DNA from: Trichinella spiralis
Taxonomy: Eukaryota > Nematoda > Enoplea > Trichinellida > Trichinellidae
DNA length: 64,000 nt
Reading direction: 5' to 3'
NCBI GenBank assembly: GCA_000181795.3
Contig: CM012953.1
Span: 11,624,691 to 11,688,690, forward strand
Made by a program: the position numbers and the translations under genes
In this document: piece by piece, positions 1 through 10,430 of the stretch
Position numbering within the stretch: the stretch's first letter is position 1
How the letters are laid out: every line of letters begins with the position of its first letter
The notes under the pieces: generated by a model
What the model was told of the DNA's origin: nothing
Databases searched by the model: none
What the model saw: only the letters and a program-made list of their open reading frames with translations

Positions 1-3000
1 CATCAAGCATCACAAACAACAGCGTTACACATTCTTTCCGCAAGCGTGATAAACCATAAGCAGAACAAAACTGTATTTTTTCTGACACCGCACACATGTG
101 TGCAACACTGATTTATCTATACACTACAAATATATACATATGCATGCACTGATTTGTGTTCGATTTTTGAAAATTAAGTTCCCAATCCAGAGTCTTGAAG
201 CAAACGATTGGCCATTTAGTAGCTGAAATCTTTCAATTAACATTAAACTGCGTATAATTTCATCGAATGTGCGCACACTTATCGGATATTTCTTTTTCAC
301 AACTCCATTTTGAGTGTCTATTTTCTTTATCATTAAAAAAATTCTTAAATAACATGTTCAATAAGGTGCAGAGCTTACTGTTCACGAATGAAAAATAAGC
401 AAGCAAGCAAGCACTGAATAAAATTCAAAGCTGTCGTCGTTCGTACGTAAGTACTACCACCACCACCACCACCACCACTGCTATTACTACTACTACTCAT
501 ACCAACTGTTCAAGCAGTAGAAGCGCAAAAACTGCATATGAAGTGCAACAGATCGATTTCTTTCTCCAGTCACCAGTCATTTCATTTTTACATTACTAGC
601 TTTTCATTAAATACAAGACAACGTTATCCAATACTTGACACTGGTATTTTATTTGCATGCTTTATTACATTATTTGCAAGCAGTAAATGGAATAAAAAGC
701 TCATTCAATTGTACGTCACATCCGTACTTTCTTTTCATTATACAACGTACAATAATAAACTGCACCCTAGAATTGGGGTGAACATGACATTCATGAGAAA
801 ATATTTTATTATACATAATAAAATAATGACTTCTGAAATTGTAATCTTTCGAGTTTCAAGAATCTGCATCTAGCAAAACAACATTCTTCAAAGTTACTTC
901 GAACAATACATTCGCATTTCAAAAACTTGAAGAAAATCTCAACCAAAGTATTTACATATTTATTATTTACAAATATATCTACAGTACAACAAAAATCTAT
1001 AAAAATGAAATCTTTCCTGTGCTGAAGTTTGCTAACATGAACTCGTTATACTAATTTCAATTCTTCCTTTCGCAAATAGTAACCATTTGAGATCAGCCAA
1101 TTCCATTACAAACAAAAAAAAAGAAAACACTGGACTGCAGAAATCAAAATGATAATTAAAAATAATCATATTTGCAAAAAATAATCGTGTTAATTAGAAA
1201 TAAAACCATAATTTAATTCCCTTTTCCTTCTTAATTTGTAATTACATTCACGCTACTTTTATGAATGTTCATTTAATCAAATATACATGCAGTTTGTTTT
1301 ACAAGAGTAAAAAACTTAAAAATTACATATAAACAAACAAACTCATTCCACATCTAGCTTAAAAACAATCCTAATATTTAAATGGAGAGAATTCTTCACG
1401 GACCTGCAAGTTTACACACTGTTCGCCTACAAAGCTGTTCATTGTTCAAATTACCTTAGTACTGGACTGATTAAGCAGCCAAAATTGAAAAAGACTAACA
1501 TAAAATGAGACTAACGTTCATTTGTACATGTATTTGTATAAAGTAGGCTTAATATATACAAGATTAATTCTGAAATGCAAACAATGAATTGGCCTCAGCA
1601 AGAGAACGCTGCCATTGACAATAATACCCATACTTCGTAAAGATGATAATGTTGCTCAAAGCAAACCTTTTACAATCAATGCACAAGCGAAAATGATTAA
1701 TAAAGAAAACAAATAATTAATGAAGTTTCCAGATGAGAAGTTCAGCAGATGCACAGCAGAAAAAGTTCAAAGCGTAAGAACAAAAAGAAGACAGTTTGGT
1801 GAGCATACGTTACTGTTTAGAAAAGATCAATATATCCATTCTAAGGTGAACTTACGAAAACAACATTGGCCGAACAAAACTAATAGATCAATCGAAAACT
1901 CTCCCATAATGATAGTTAACCACGGGTTAACTTCAGTTAAGAGAAATATATCAAAGTACACATCGGTGCAAACAAACTACCTACGCAATTAACATACGTG
2001 AGCTTTATATACCAACACGTTCCACTGAACTTAATCAATTCTGACTATTATAACTATTTGCATACCTTTACCCTGTAAATATTGAAAATGATTTGTCACT
2101 TACTTGATCAAATGATGCGCAGTACAACAATGCACAATAGCAAATATAGAATGCTGAACAGATTCAATACTTTTACTGTAGTTTAAAAGAAGTCAAGATT
2201 AATTAAAAATGCAGATCCGATTAATAAACTTACTAATTTTTTAGCGTGAATGTTTTTTTATAAAAAAATAAATTCATAACTGTTATAAAATTTTAAATAA
2301 ATAATTTTTAATTTGTGAAAAATTTTATGCACACACATTAAAATCAAATTTTATTTTTTAAATAAAGCGATGCAAATTTAAGCACATTTATTTGACTTTT
2401 TTAATTATAAAACGTTCGATTTGTATTAAACAAACGTCATAATCACTTTTTTTAATTTTAACGATTTCAGTGATATTTTTATTGTCATTATTGATAGTTA
2501 ATGAATAAGCAAAACAATTGCAGCAATTAATCTTTAAAATTTTCTTTGAATGCCTGATTTTTATTCGCGATGTGAATTTCAGGTTGACTTACATTTGTAA
2601 CAGTCAGCTTTTAGCATAAATTAGACATTTGTAAAGCATTCAATATCAAGTTGTTTTATTCATAATATTAATGCAATTTGATTTCTTAGATTTATAATAT
2701 TGAAAATTCTTTAAGAGCAGCATACTATATGCACATACTTATATTAAATAATTAATAATTGGAGTGTTTTAAAATTTACTGTAAAATAACGAAAAAATTT
2801 AGATGAAGCAAATGAAGTGTTTTACTAAATATTTATGCACATAATTAACCTGAGGATGTTTAAATCGGGGAAGTTGAAGTATTATAAATAAATCGGAATT
2901 CATTTGTATATTTTGTTAACAATTTTGGTAATTATTTACTACAATCTTGATTTTCAATTTTTCATTTTATTGTACTTTTTGTAAGTCAGTCAGTCGACCA

Positions 3001-4047
3001 TTAAAGTATAGATCTGAAAGGTATATAAATGAATATTGTTTTGATTTTTTTTTAAGTAGTTTTTTCTGATGAGAATTATTATCTTAAATTTGCAAAATAT
3101 GTTGTTTATTTTATAAAATTGTCTGTGAATATCAGAATGAAAGCAATGTTTTGACATATTGTTTATTTTCTGTATTTTTCAAATAATAATTTAAAAATAT
3201 ATATTAAAATGTTCTTAAATGGTAAAAGTTTTTTTTTCCGATGTATGATTTTGTTCTATGCTTGTTTTTGTTATATTAGTGCTACATTCACCGAGTTAAA
3301 TGTCTTTAGGTCATTGTTGGGTCACATTTTTACATTATTTGTATAATCTTAGCATATGATAATTAATGCTGCTTATTGAATTCGAGTCTTCAGATACTAT
3401 AATACACGTGTACTTTTTTGCTGAACGTCAGTCTTTGTAAATAGTCACCTAAAACGTATGTGCTTTTCATATATTTTTTCTATGATTATCGATAAATATG
3501 AAGTGAAATTTCACGAACAGAAAGTTGTTAGGATTTTGTTACACTTTATGAGTAAATTTTTCAAGTTATTTTTTTTATTCAGTACTGAATATAATGCAGT
3601 TTGTTGGGGATATTTTCAAGTACTGCATATGAGAAAATCACTGTAGTGATAATGTCAACTTTTTAAATTTTCATCTTCAAAAACTGCTTTTTTGAAAAAG
3701 AGTAAATTGTTTTCAAATAATTTATAATAAGAAGCAATTCATTGCATTGAAAAAATTTTTTGTGATTATTATGTCATTCAACTTGATTATCAGTTCTGCA
3801 TTGAATCTATAAAGAGAATTGAAGCAGAACTGAATTTCGTTGAACTTTTTCTTTTCAATGTGTACCAATTAACAGTATCGTAATGTTGATCTTTCTGTGA
3901 ATTACAGTAAATCTTAATAATTCAAAGGTTCAACTTGGTTAATATTTGAATTTTATTTTTTAAAGCATTTTTGTTGTCAATTTTAGAAATACTTTTTTTC
4001 AATTTGAATAAATGTTTTTTATAAATTAATTTTAAGATTTGTTTGAA
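1..4047. other. AT-rich region without a recognised gene
   Basis: No open frame here has family-like sequence or plausible codon use; the short ORFs are low-complexity AT translation. A (CCA)n microsatellite lies at about 456-478. The last few hundred bases should contain the CSN5 promoter and 5' UTR, but I see no clear promoter element. Exons of a gene extending in from the left cannot be excluded. Confidence 0.5.
456..478. repeat. (CCA)n microsatellite
   Basis: About seven perfect CCA/CAC units, followed by an imperfect CTA/CTG-rich tail to about 497. Intergenic. Confidence 0.9.
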
Positions 4048-5211
4048 ATGACCAGTCGACATGGACAGTCAACGTCAAGCGAGGGGCCAGTTATAATGAG
4101 AAAAGGTGACGAATTGTTTGCCGATGACAACGAATTCCAGAATGAGATGTTACGTCGAAGCCCTTGGAAAAAAGATCCCCATTATTTCAAGCGTGTGCAA
4201 ATGTCGACGCTGACTTTGATGAAAATTTCCAATCACGCGCAGTCGGGCAATGGTATCGAGGTGATGGGTTTGCTGCTTGGCAAGCCGATGGCGAACACGT
4301 TTGTAATTTTGGATTCGTTCGCGTTGCCTGTCGAAGGGACCGAAACCCGGGTCAACGCCCACGAACAAGCTTACGAATACATGGTGAGCTATTTGAATGG
4401 AAAAAATATGCTCGGGCGTATGGAAAACGTGATCGGATGGTATCACAGCCATCCCGGATACGGATGCTGGCTTTCCGGCATTGATGTCGACACGCAGATG
4501 TTGCACCAAATGTACGAGGAACCGTTCGTGGCCGTGGTGATCGATCCTTGCAGGACACTGTGCTCTGGCAAAGTGGACATTGGCGCATTTCGCACCTATC
4601 CCGAACATTACCAGCCGGCCGACGACGTTACCAATTACGAGTCGATTCCAATGGACAAGATCAAAGATTTCGGTGTCCACTGCAAACGCTACTACAAATT
4701 GGATATTGACTATTTTTCCTCTTCGATGGACACTCGCCTTTTGGAACTGATGACCAAGAACAATTGGATCAACGTGCTATCGACGGACAACAGTCGATCC
4801 GATCAGCATTTTGCCACATATCAGATTCGGGATTTGACTAACAAATTGGACGAACTGTGTTCAGTCGATTCCCCGAAAGCACGCAATGATTCCATAGTCG
4901 GCGCTAAGGGGGCCAAAGCCAACGCTGAGTCATCGTCGGCTGTTCAACTGCTTCGTGACGTCTGTCACTGTAGCAACGAGCTGTTGGCAAGCATGTTTGC
5001 CACGTCATTCAAGCAGCAGTTGTTCTGCAACGCCGGCGGCGTTGAAAATACCAACGAATTCTCTGGAACGGAATTATCCGCATGCGAGGATGAATTGGAA
5101 GAAGCGAACGAATCCAATTCCATTCCAAGCATGGACGCAACCAAAGATGATGATGACAATGAAATTGCTGAACAAATACCGGCCGAGAGGATGGATGTGG
5201 TGTCGACTTGA
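4048..5211 (+). CDS. CSN5: COP9 signalosome subunit 5 (CSN5/JAB1), deneddylase
   Basis: Catalytic JAMM/MPN+ metalloprotease subunit of the COP9 signalosome, which removes NEDD8 from cullins. The single-exon frame of 387 aa starts at the ATG at 4048; an in-frame TTG upstream is not a plausible start. The JAMM site is complete: Glu71 in EVMGLLLGK, then WYHSHPGYGCWLSGID giving His133, His135, Ser143 and Asp146. The following IDPCRT and GAFRTYP blocks are typical of CSN5. The protein is longer than the usual ~335 aa because of an acidic, low-complexity C-terminal tail (about residues 335-387). The gene is intronless, unlike the heavily split neighbours ACLY and EF-Tu, and could be an old retrocopy that replaced the parent. 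The last codons and stop are shared with an inverted repeat (see 5197-6538). Confidence 0.97.
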   Translation: MTSRHGQSTSSEGPVIMRKGDELFADDNEFQNEMLRRSPWKKDPHYFKRVQMSTLTLMKISNHAQSGNGIEVMGLLLGKPMANTFVILDSFALPVEGTETRVNAHEQAYEYMVSYLNGKNMLGRMENVIGWYHSHPGYGCWLSGIDVDTQMLHQMYEEPFVAVVIDPCRTLCSGKVDIGAFRTYPEHYQPADDVTNYESIPMDKIKDFGVHCKRYYKLDIDYFSSSMDTRLLELMTKNNWINVLSTDNSRSDQHFATYQIRDLTNKLDELCSVDSPKARNDSIVGAKGAKANAESSSAVQLLRDVCHCSNELLASMFATSFKQQLFCNAGGVENTNEFSGTELSACEDELEEANESNSIPSMDATKDDDDNEIAEQIPAERMDVVST

Positions 5212-5771
5212 AATTTTTTTCAGTTTTCAGACTTGATTGATTTATTTGCATGCATGCAGTACTTTCAATTAATCATTTTTATTATTCTTTTCCCATTTCC
5301 TCCTATTCACTCACATGTGTGGTAGTTGAAAAACGAATAATGAAAATAAAAAGCATCGAAGCAACAATTCCTGTTTCGAACCCAAATTTAATTTTTTTTT
5401 ACATTGCTTTCCTTTCCATTGGAAAAAATTTTTCAAAGATCACCACCATTAAGCAGCGCATTTATATTTCATTTCTCAACTTTATTAACCGAGCAAAATA
5501 CAACAAAATCTGATAAAAAATCTGCTAATCCAATCAATCAAATATGAAAACATGAAAAACAAAACAACCAAAAATTAACATCAGTGATTCAAAGCAATAC
5601 AAGACTGGTGCAATTTGAAAGGCGGCATTTTAAATGATCACTTCTAATGTTAAATACTTTATGCCATGGAGATACTGTTCCATCGTATGCATGTTGCCTC
5701 AGCTTGTCGTAAAATGTATAAATTTCACAAATTTGCACATTCTAAAAGTAAACAATAATAATAAACATTAT

Positions 5772-5806
5772 CATCATGGACTCCAATGCCACGGGAGTCC
5801 ATGATG
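5772..5806. repeat. Perfect 13-bp hairpin with 9-nt loop
   Basis: The left arm 5772-5784 (CATCATGGACTCC) is the exact reverse complement of 5794-5806. The same hairpin is preserved in copy B at 51335-51369. Its function is unknown; it could be a retroelement end structure or an RNA stem in the CSN5 3' UTR region. Confidence 0.85.
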
Positions 5807-5954
5807 TTTCCAGTGATTAATGGAAAGTTTTGTCACCATCTTCTGGAAGTTCATAAAATCTATTCAACCGATTATATCAACTTTCGTATACTGAAAATCT
5901 CACAAATGCATTCATTATTGTGATTACATTCCAGATGTGATCTTCTCTGTGAGC

Positions 5955-6538
5955 TTACGCTCTTTCAGGCTTCTCCATTGTAGATAGATTTGCCCTCGTA
6001 TTGGCATCGCATATTCCGTGGATTTTTCCGTTTGAATTTGTTGGGTGCACTTGGGTCTTGTAAACTATACGGTTGATCCATAGACAAAATTGTTGATTCG
6101 GAAGAAGTAATTCCACTTTGTATATATATACTAAAGGATCATTTTTGTTTGTTCGAGTCAATCGCCTCATTAATACTTTGCCAAGTTGGGAAGAATGTAC
6201 CCGTCGGTGTTCTTCGCTGGCAAGAGAACAGCTGAAATGAGGAATCCCCAGAGATTGGGAATTGTGTTGATTGCTATCGACATTAATGAACGTATCGAGT
6301 GTAATTGTCAAATCTAATGCTTCTTCCCATTGTTCTATTGGTAACTGTTGAAACCATTGCGCTAGGGTGATTGCCTTCCATATGACTTCGTGATATCTTT
6401 TTCTCGTCCCTTTCCTTGAGGGCTTGCATGCAGTCGTACGGCTAGTAACCTCACAAACAGTTAACACATATCGATTACTTGACACAGATGGCAGTGGTCC
6501 TTTAAAGTCGATGTTTAACCGTTGCCTTAATTTGATTT
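5955..6538 (-). pseudogene. Ty3/gypsy-type integrase remnant (minus strand)
   Basis: The minus-strand translation begins with a block reading LSIDFKGPLPS then SSNRYVLTV, the start of a retroviral-type integrase core, and continues with KRYHEVIWKAITLA and LPIEQWEEALD, as at the integrase C-terminal side of nematode Ty3/gypsy elements. The core between these blocks is missing: after about 20 residues it jumps past most of the catalytic domain, so the DDE triad cannot be complete. It is a defective fragment, collinear with the copy at 50.6-51.2 kb. Confidence 0.8.
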
Positions 6539-9456
6539 ATAAACAAAATAGCTGATTCGGTAAACAACACATTGGCAGGCATTCAAATCAGTGCAGATCA
6601 CGGCTTTATACCTTTCTCTATGCTAAATCAAAATGAATTGATCATTAATAATAAAAAATGTGCACGCTACATTCTACACATACTTTAGAACACTGCCAAC
6701 GCTTCTTTGCTAAAGCAGTATATTTTAACAGCAGTTGTTTCTCATTTTCATCACCGTCAATGGATTCTGATACACCTCAATCCCAGTACAGAAACAGCGA
6801 TCTTATCCAGAGGTTGCTGGTTCGAATCTGGTTCACATAACCAAACCGGAGTGTAATATCAATCAGATGTTTCCAGCAGTGGATTCTTTGTAAATATTTA
6901 GCATGTTTCTAAACAATGAAAATTAAGAATCACAGTTTCGCTATAAATTCCAGTCAGTCTTAGATTTCGATAACTAATAGCAATAAAGTTAAAAAACATT
7001 GGTTCAAGAAAAATCGCTCTCTTTCGCCTCAGCGCTGAGATCTTTTAACTTACAACTAAAATTAACAACAATGACAACTACAACCATATAAAGCAGTCAA
7101 ACTTGCTCATGGGTCCAAGTCAGTGCCGTCTAATTTATGCCTGCCAAGATTGAAAATAAGACAGTTCAAAGAAGAATTAAATGGGGATTCATGATTTTAC
7201 GACAATAGATACAAGTATGGCACCCCGGACCATCAAAAAATTCAGCAATCTACAATCACTGCTGATGGAATGCCTTTACAACAACCAAAGGATTGTCACT
7301 GAATACAGCAAATTATGAAACGACCATGAAGGTTTGAAAAGCTCTATTACCAAAAAAATCATCATAAAGAAGACAATTTTACCTTTACATTATAAAGATC
7401 GCCTAATATTAATGAAACGTGTGGACTTTTTCTTCCAGCAGTTTTCTATTCTCTTCGGGTATTTCTATTCTTACGTATCAACAATGAGACGTAATATGTA
7501 AGATAACTGTTTACTGAAGAGTAAATACAGCACAGCAAACAACAGAAAAGTAAGAACGAGGTAAACAATGACGGTGACAACCAAGTCACTGAGAAAGAAA
7601 ATTAACTAACTTGTCCCAGAGGCCACAAACAAAAGCACACACACCACCTACATCACCACCGGATCTTCAGGTATCAGCCAGTATACGGTAGTTTTTGTAC
7701 AATCTTACTGTCATCTGAAATTACAAATATCTACTACTACGAATGGGATGTTTGTTACATTAATTTAAAATAAATTTATTATTCAATCAATAAAATAACT
7801 CTATTCAACATATTTTCCCGCACAGTACAGCTGTTTCAATAGAAACATAATCTTGGAATAATCATTATTAGTGCTGTTGGGAAATCTTCAGTTCGAACTT
7901 GAGTATCCATTTTGTAAGTGGACTGTGTTGATCTATTTATAAGTGATTCAAACAAGGTATGCCGAGTAATTCAATTTCAAGAGAAGGTTTGGTAGTGAGA
8001 CAGTAGCTAATACGAAATTCAAGCGTTCTGATAGCAGATTTTCTCGCGTATGTTTTTCCAACTTTTCCGCTCAATTTCTACCGGAAGCAGTGATCTGACT
8101 CTGCGTCTGGTAGGTCAGACTCTCTGGTTCCGTCAATTAATTAGTGTTGTTAAGAAATCCTTCGTTCAAACTTGAGGATCTCTTTTGTAATGGACTGTAG
8201 AATTTGTTTATAGATAATCGACAAGAAGGTCTGTGATAAGATGCGATTTATTCAGTTCAAGCAAGATGTAAAATCCTACGCTTCGAGTGATATTTTTAGA
8301 TATTCGATCTGACTTGACCTAGCCACAATAACCAACTCCAATAGCGTACATCATTAAGCTGTTGCTCTGTCAACATTTCTGATCGATTTATTGGAACAGA
8401 TGCCGTTGTTTACTGGGAAAAGAAACAACTGTTGTCGTTATTGAACCAGAGAAACAACTTAATCAGTAGAGTTGCGTTCAGATCGTGGTAGAGAATAGCT
8501 GCTGTGATCCTTTTCGTTCATACTTTGCCTGTGTTTGATTGTATATTCAATAAAATACACTCGAGATTATCATATACGAAAAGCGAGATTTGTGAAATTC
8601 AAATTTAGCCGCGAAAGAAGACAGTTAGTTGTAGAACCTAATTGTCTATAACAAAGTGTAGTACGATTACCCTGCAAGTCTACTACACAAGGATTAAAAT
8701 AGCGAGATAGCAAAGAAAACGACGGTTCAAGCGATCAGATAGACGTCGTGTTCCGTGTGATTTTGTGTGTTGTGTGATTGTATGATTGTCCCTCCTCCCT
8801 CACTCTTATTTACACATTTTCTTTAAGCTGACTCCACGTCTCGTGGCTTAAATCTCCGAGAATCGGTTAAATAACTGACTTGATTGCGCAATTGATTGGA
8901 CTGTATAGGTTCGTCTGGTCTGAACAGCCGCGCTGTCAGAAACATTTCATTTTGACGCGTTTTCAGCAGCTGACCGGAGTTGTGGCGGTTGTACATTTAA
9001 AATTGTTCACCGTCGAGAAAAACAAGGGAGGCAGCTGGCGTTGCGTCGCCGTTGTTTTCGTACAAGGAGTAATGTTTTGACCACGGGGAGTTTCTGGTAC
9101 TGATGAGTAGGTGTAGAGAAAAGATTTCTCAACAAGTGTAATTTCGGCTGTTGCCCATTTATGCAGTTGGCTTTAGTAGCTTTAACCTGAACAGCCGCGT
9201 TCCCAGGCCATCTCAACTTGATGGATTGCCAGCAGCTGACTACCGGAGTTGTGAGAGCACTACGGTGTAGACGCTAACTTTTGACAGGTTTACTGGGGTT
9301 CTATTGTTCACTGTTAGAGAATAATATCGGGATTGAAATTCATCAAATCAGCGTTGTATTGTATTCGTTTCACGTGATCAGGTGAAAGTGTTGTTTTCGA
9401 TCGCGGGAATTTAGCTTCCAATTAGAAGATAGTGAGAAAAGATTTTCAACAAGTGC
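6539..9456. mobile_element. Decayed repeat-rich region between CSN5 and the transposase
   Basis: There is no intact gene. The region holds a BEL/Pao-like gag scrap (about 7240-7390) and two degenerate duplications. About 7870-7990 resembles 8152-8260 (offset about 282 bp). About 8920-9000 resembles 9188-9270 (offset about 267 bp; TGAACAGCCGCG is shared). Both look like old terminal or subterminal repeats of retroelements. A B-box-like string GGTTCGAATC near 6820 has no tRNA around it. Confidence 0.5.
7240..7390 (+). pseudogene. BEL/Pao-like gag (DUF1759-type) scrap
   Basis: From about 7290 the frame reads GLSLNTANYETTMKV, resembling the GL(P/A)LT..NYE.A...LK signature of DUF1759 gag proteins of BEL/Pao elements. 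After one frameshift come KSSITKKIIIK-like residues, where functional copies have the RFG..Q.II stretch. There is no open frame of useful length. This is a weak, motif-level call. Confidence 0.4.
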
Positions 9457-9571
9457 ATTGAAAACTCTGAAGAGGTAAGCTTTTTTAAACAGAACGCGGT
9501 CAACATGCAGATGCGATTGTAAGATTAGGTAGACTGTATACAGAATTAATCAAGTATAAAATGCCCATACT
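9457..9571. repeat. LTR-like direct repeat, left of transposase
   Basis: Similar in the same orientation to 12252-12382 (shared ATGCAGATxCGATTGTAAG, TAGACTGTA and TAATCAAGTAT blocks) and in reverse to 49702-49839, where it directly precedes a Ty3/gypsy gag. It is therefore probably a fragment of that element's LTR. The two direct copies bracket the piggyBac ORF. Confidence 0.65.
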
Positions 9572-10133
9572 TTCCTGAATGCACTACATTCACCGCTCGC
9601 CTAGTATTGGACTTCGTTTTGTAGGTACTTCGGTGGTCCTCTTGTTCCATTTTTAGATCCATTTTTTTGCTAGTTAACGATAGTTAAAATTTCACAGGGC
9701 CATATAGCTAATCTACAATCTAATTAATGGAAGCTAAAGTATGCTAATTTATTTTAAAAAAGTGGTGCCATGTGCTCATAATTAAAATAAAATATAGAAG
9801 AAGAAATTGCTGTTGATTAAACATTGGCGTCTTGCATTAGTAAAATCACATTTCACACCAAATCATCTTTGAATATTAGTACAGCTCGAGGTTGTTTTTT
9901 TGGTTGCAGTGGACATGTTAAGGCTTACACCTCCTGTTGCAACAACTACCACGTTCCTTTGTTTTATCATTCTCATTATTGGGCTGTTGTTGAAGACAGA
10001 TGTAAATGTTGTCAATGTTGGCAAAATAATGCATAATCTGTTCACAGCTGTCGGATCAGTTGTGTTGAAATATCTGAAGACGATCACTGTCAAATAACCG
10101 AGAATACTTGCAGCAGTTTATTAAAACAGGAAG

Positions 10134-10137
<4 letters not shown>

Positions 10138-10190
<53 letters not shown>
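10138..10190. repeat. (TA)n microsatellite
   Basis: 53 bp of uninterrupted TA dinucleotide, about 240 bp upstream of the transposase start. It can extrude as a cruciform and is probably polymorphic. Confidence 0.95.
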
Positions 10191-10195
<5 letters not shown>

Positions 10196-10430
10196 GAAAA
10201 TGAAAGAGAAGAGAGAGTGAAAGCTGATCAGAGTTCACGCAACGATCATCAGCAAGTGAGGTTAACTAGAATAAGATCTTGATTGCTTGCTCATTAACGC
10301 TTTTTTACGCGTTTTTCACTTCACTTTCGTTTAATGTGTTTACTCTAAGTATCTTTTTGAACAAGTTGTCTCATTTTGCATATTATAGCCGTGCTGCCGT
10401 TTTTGAAAGTTATCGTTGTTCGACTTTGTG

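Larger units (their letters stand above)
5197..6538. repeat. Inverted-duplicate copy A (partner at 50620-51916)
   Basis: Reverse-complement partner of 50620-51916. The match begins inside the last CSN5 codons (19 identical bases, 5197-5215), is patchy to about 5350, then becomes nearly identical through to about 6538, where the two copies diverge abruptly. It holds the CSN5 3' UTR, a 13-bp hairpin and a retroelement integrase fragment. Copy A has one extra block of about 17 bp near 6260-6280 relative to copy B. Confidence 0.93.

Noticed and set aside
538-1992. ORFs of 111 and 90 codons
   Set aside because: Low-complexity AT translation with no domain, splice or promoter support.
6790-6842. 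tRNA-like B-box (GGTTCGAATC)
   Set aside because: The flanking bases do not form a T-stem and no A-box or acceptor stem is found; at most a tRNA-derived repeat relic.
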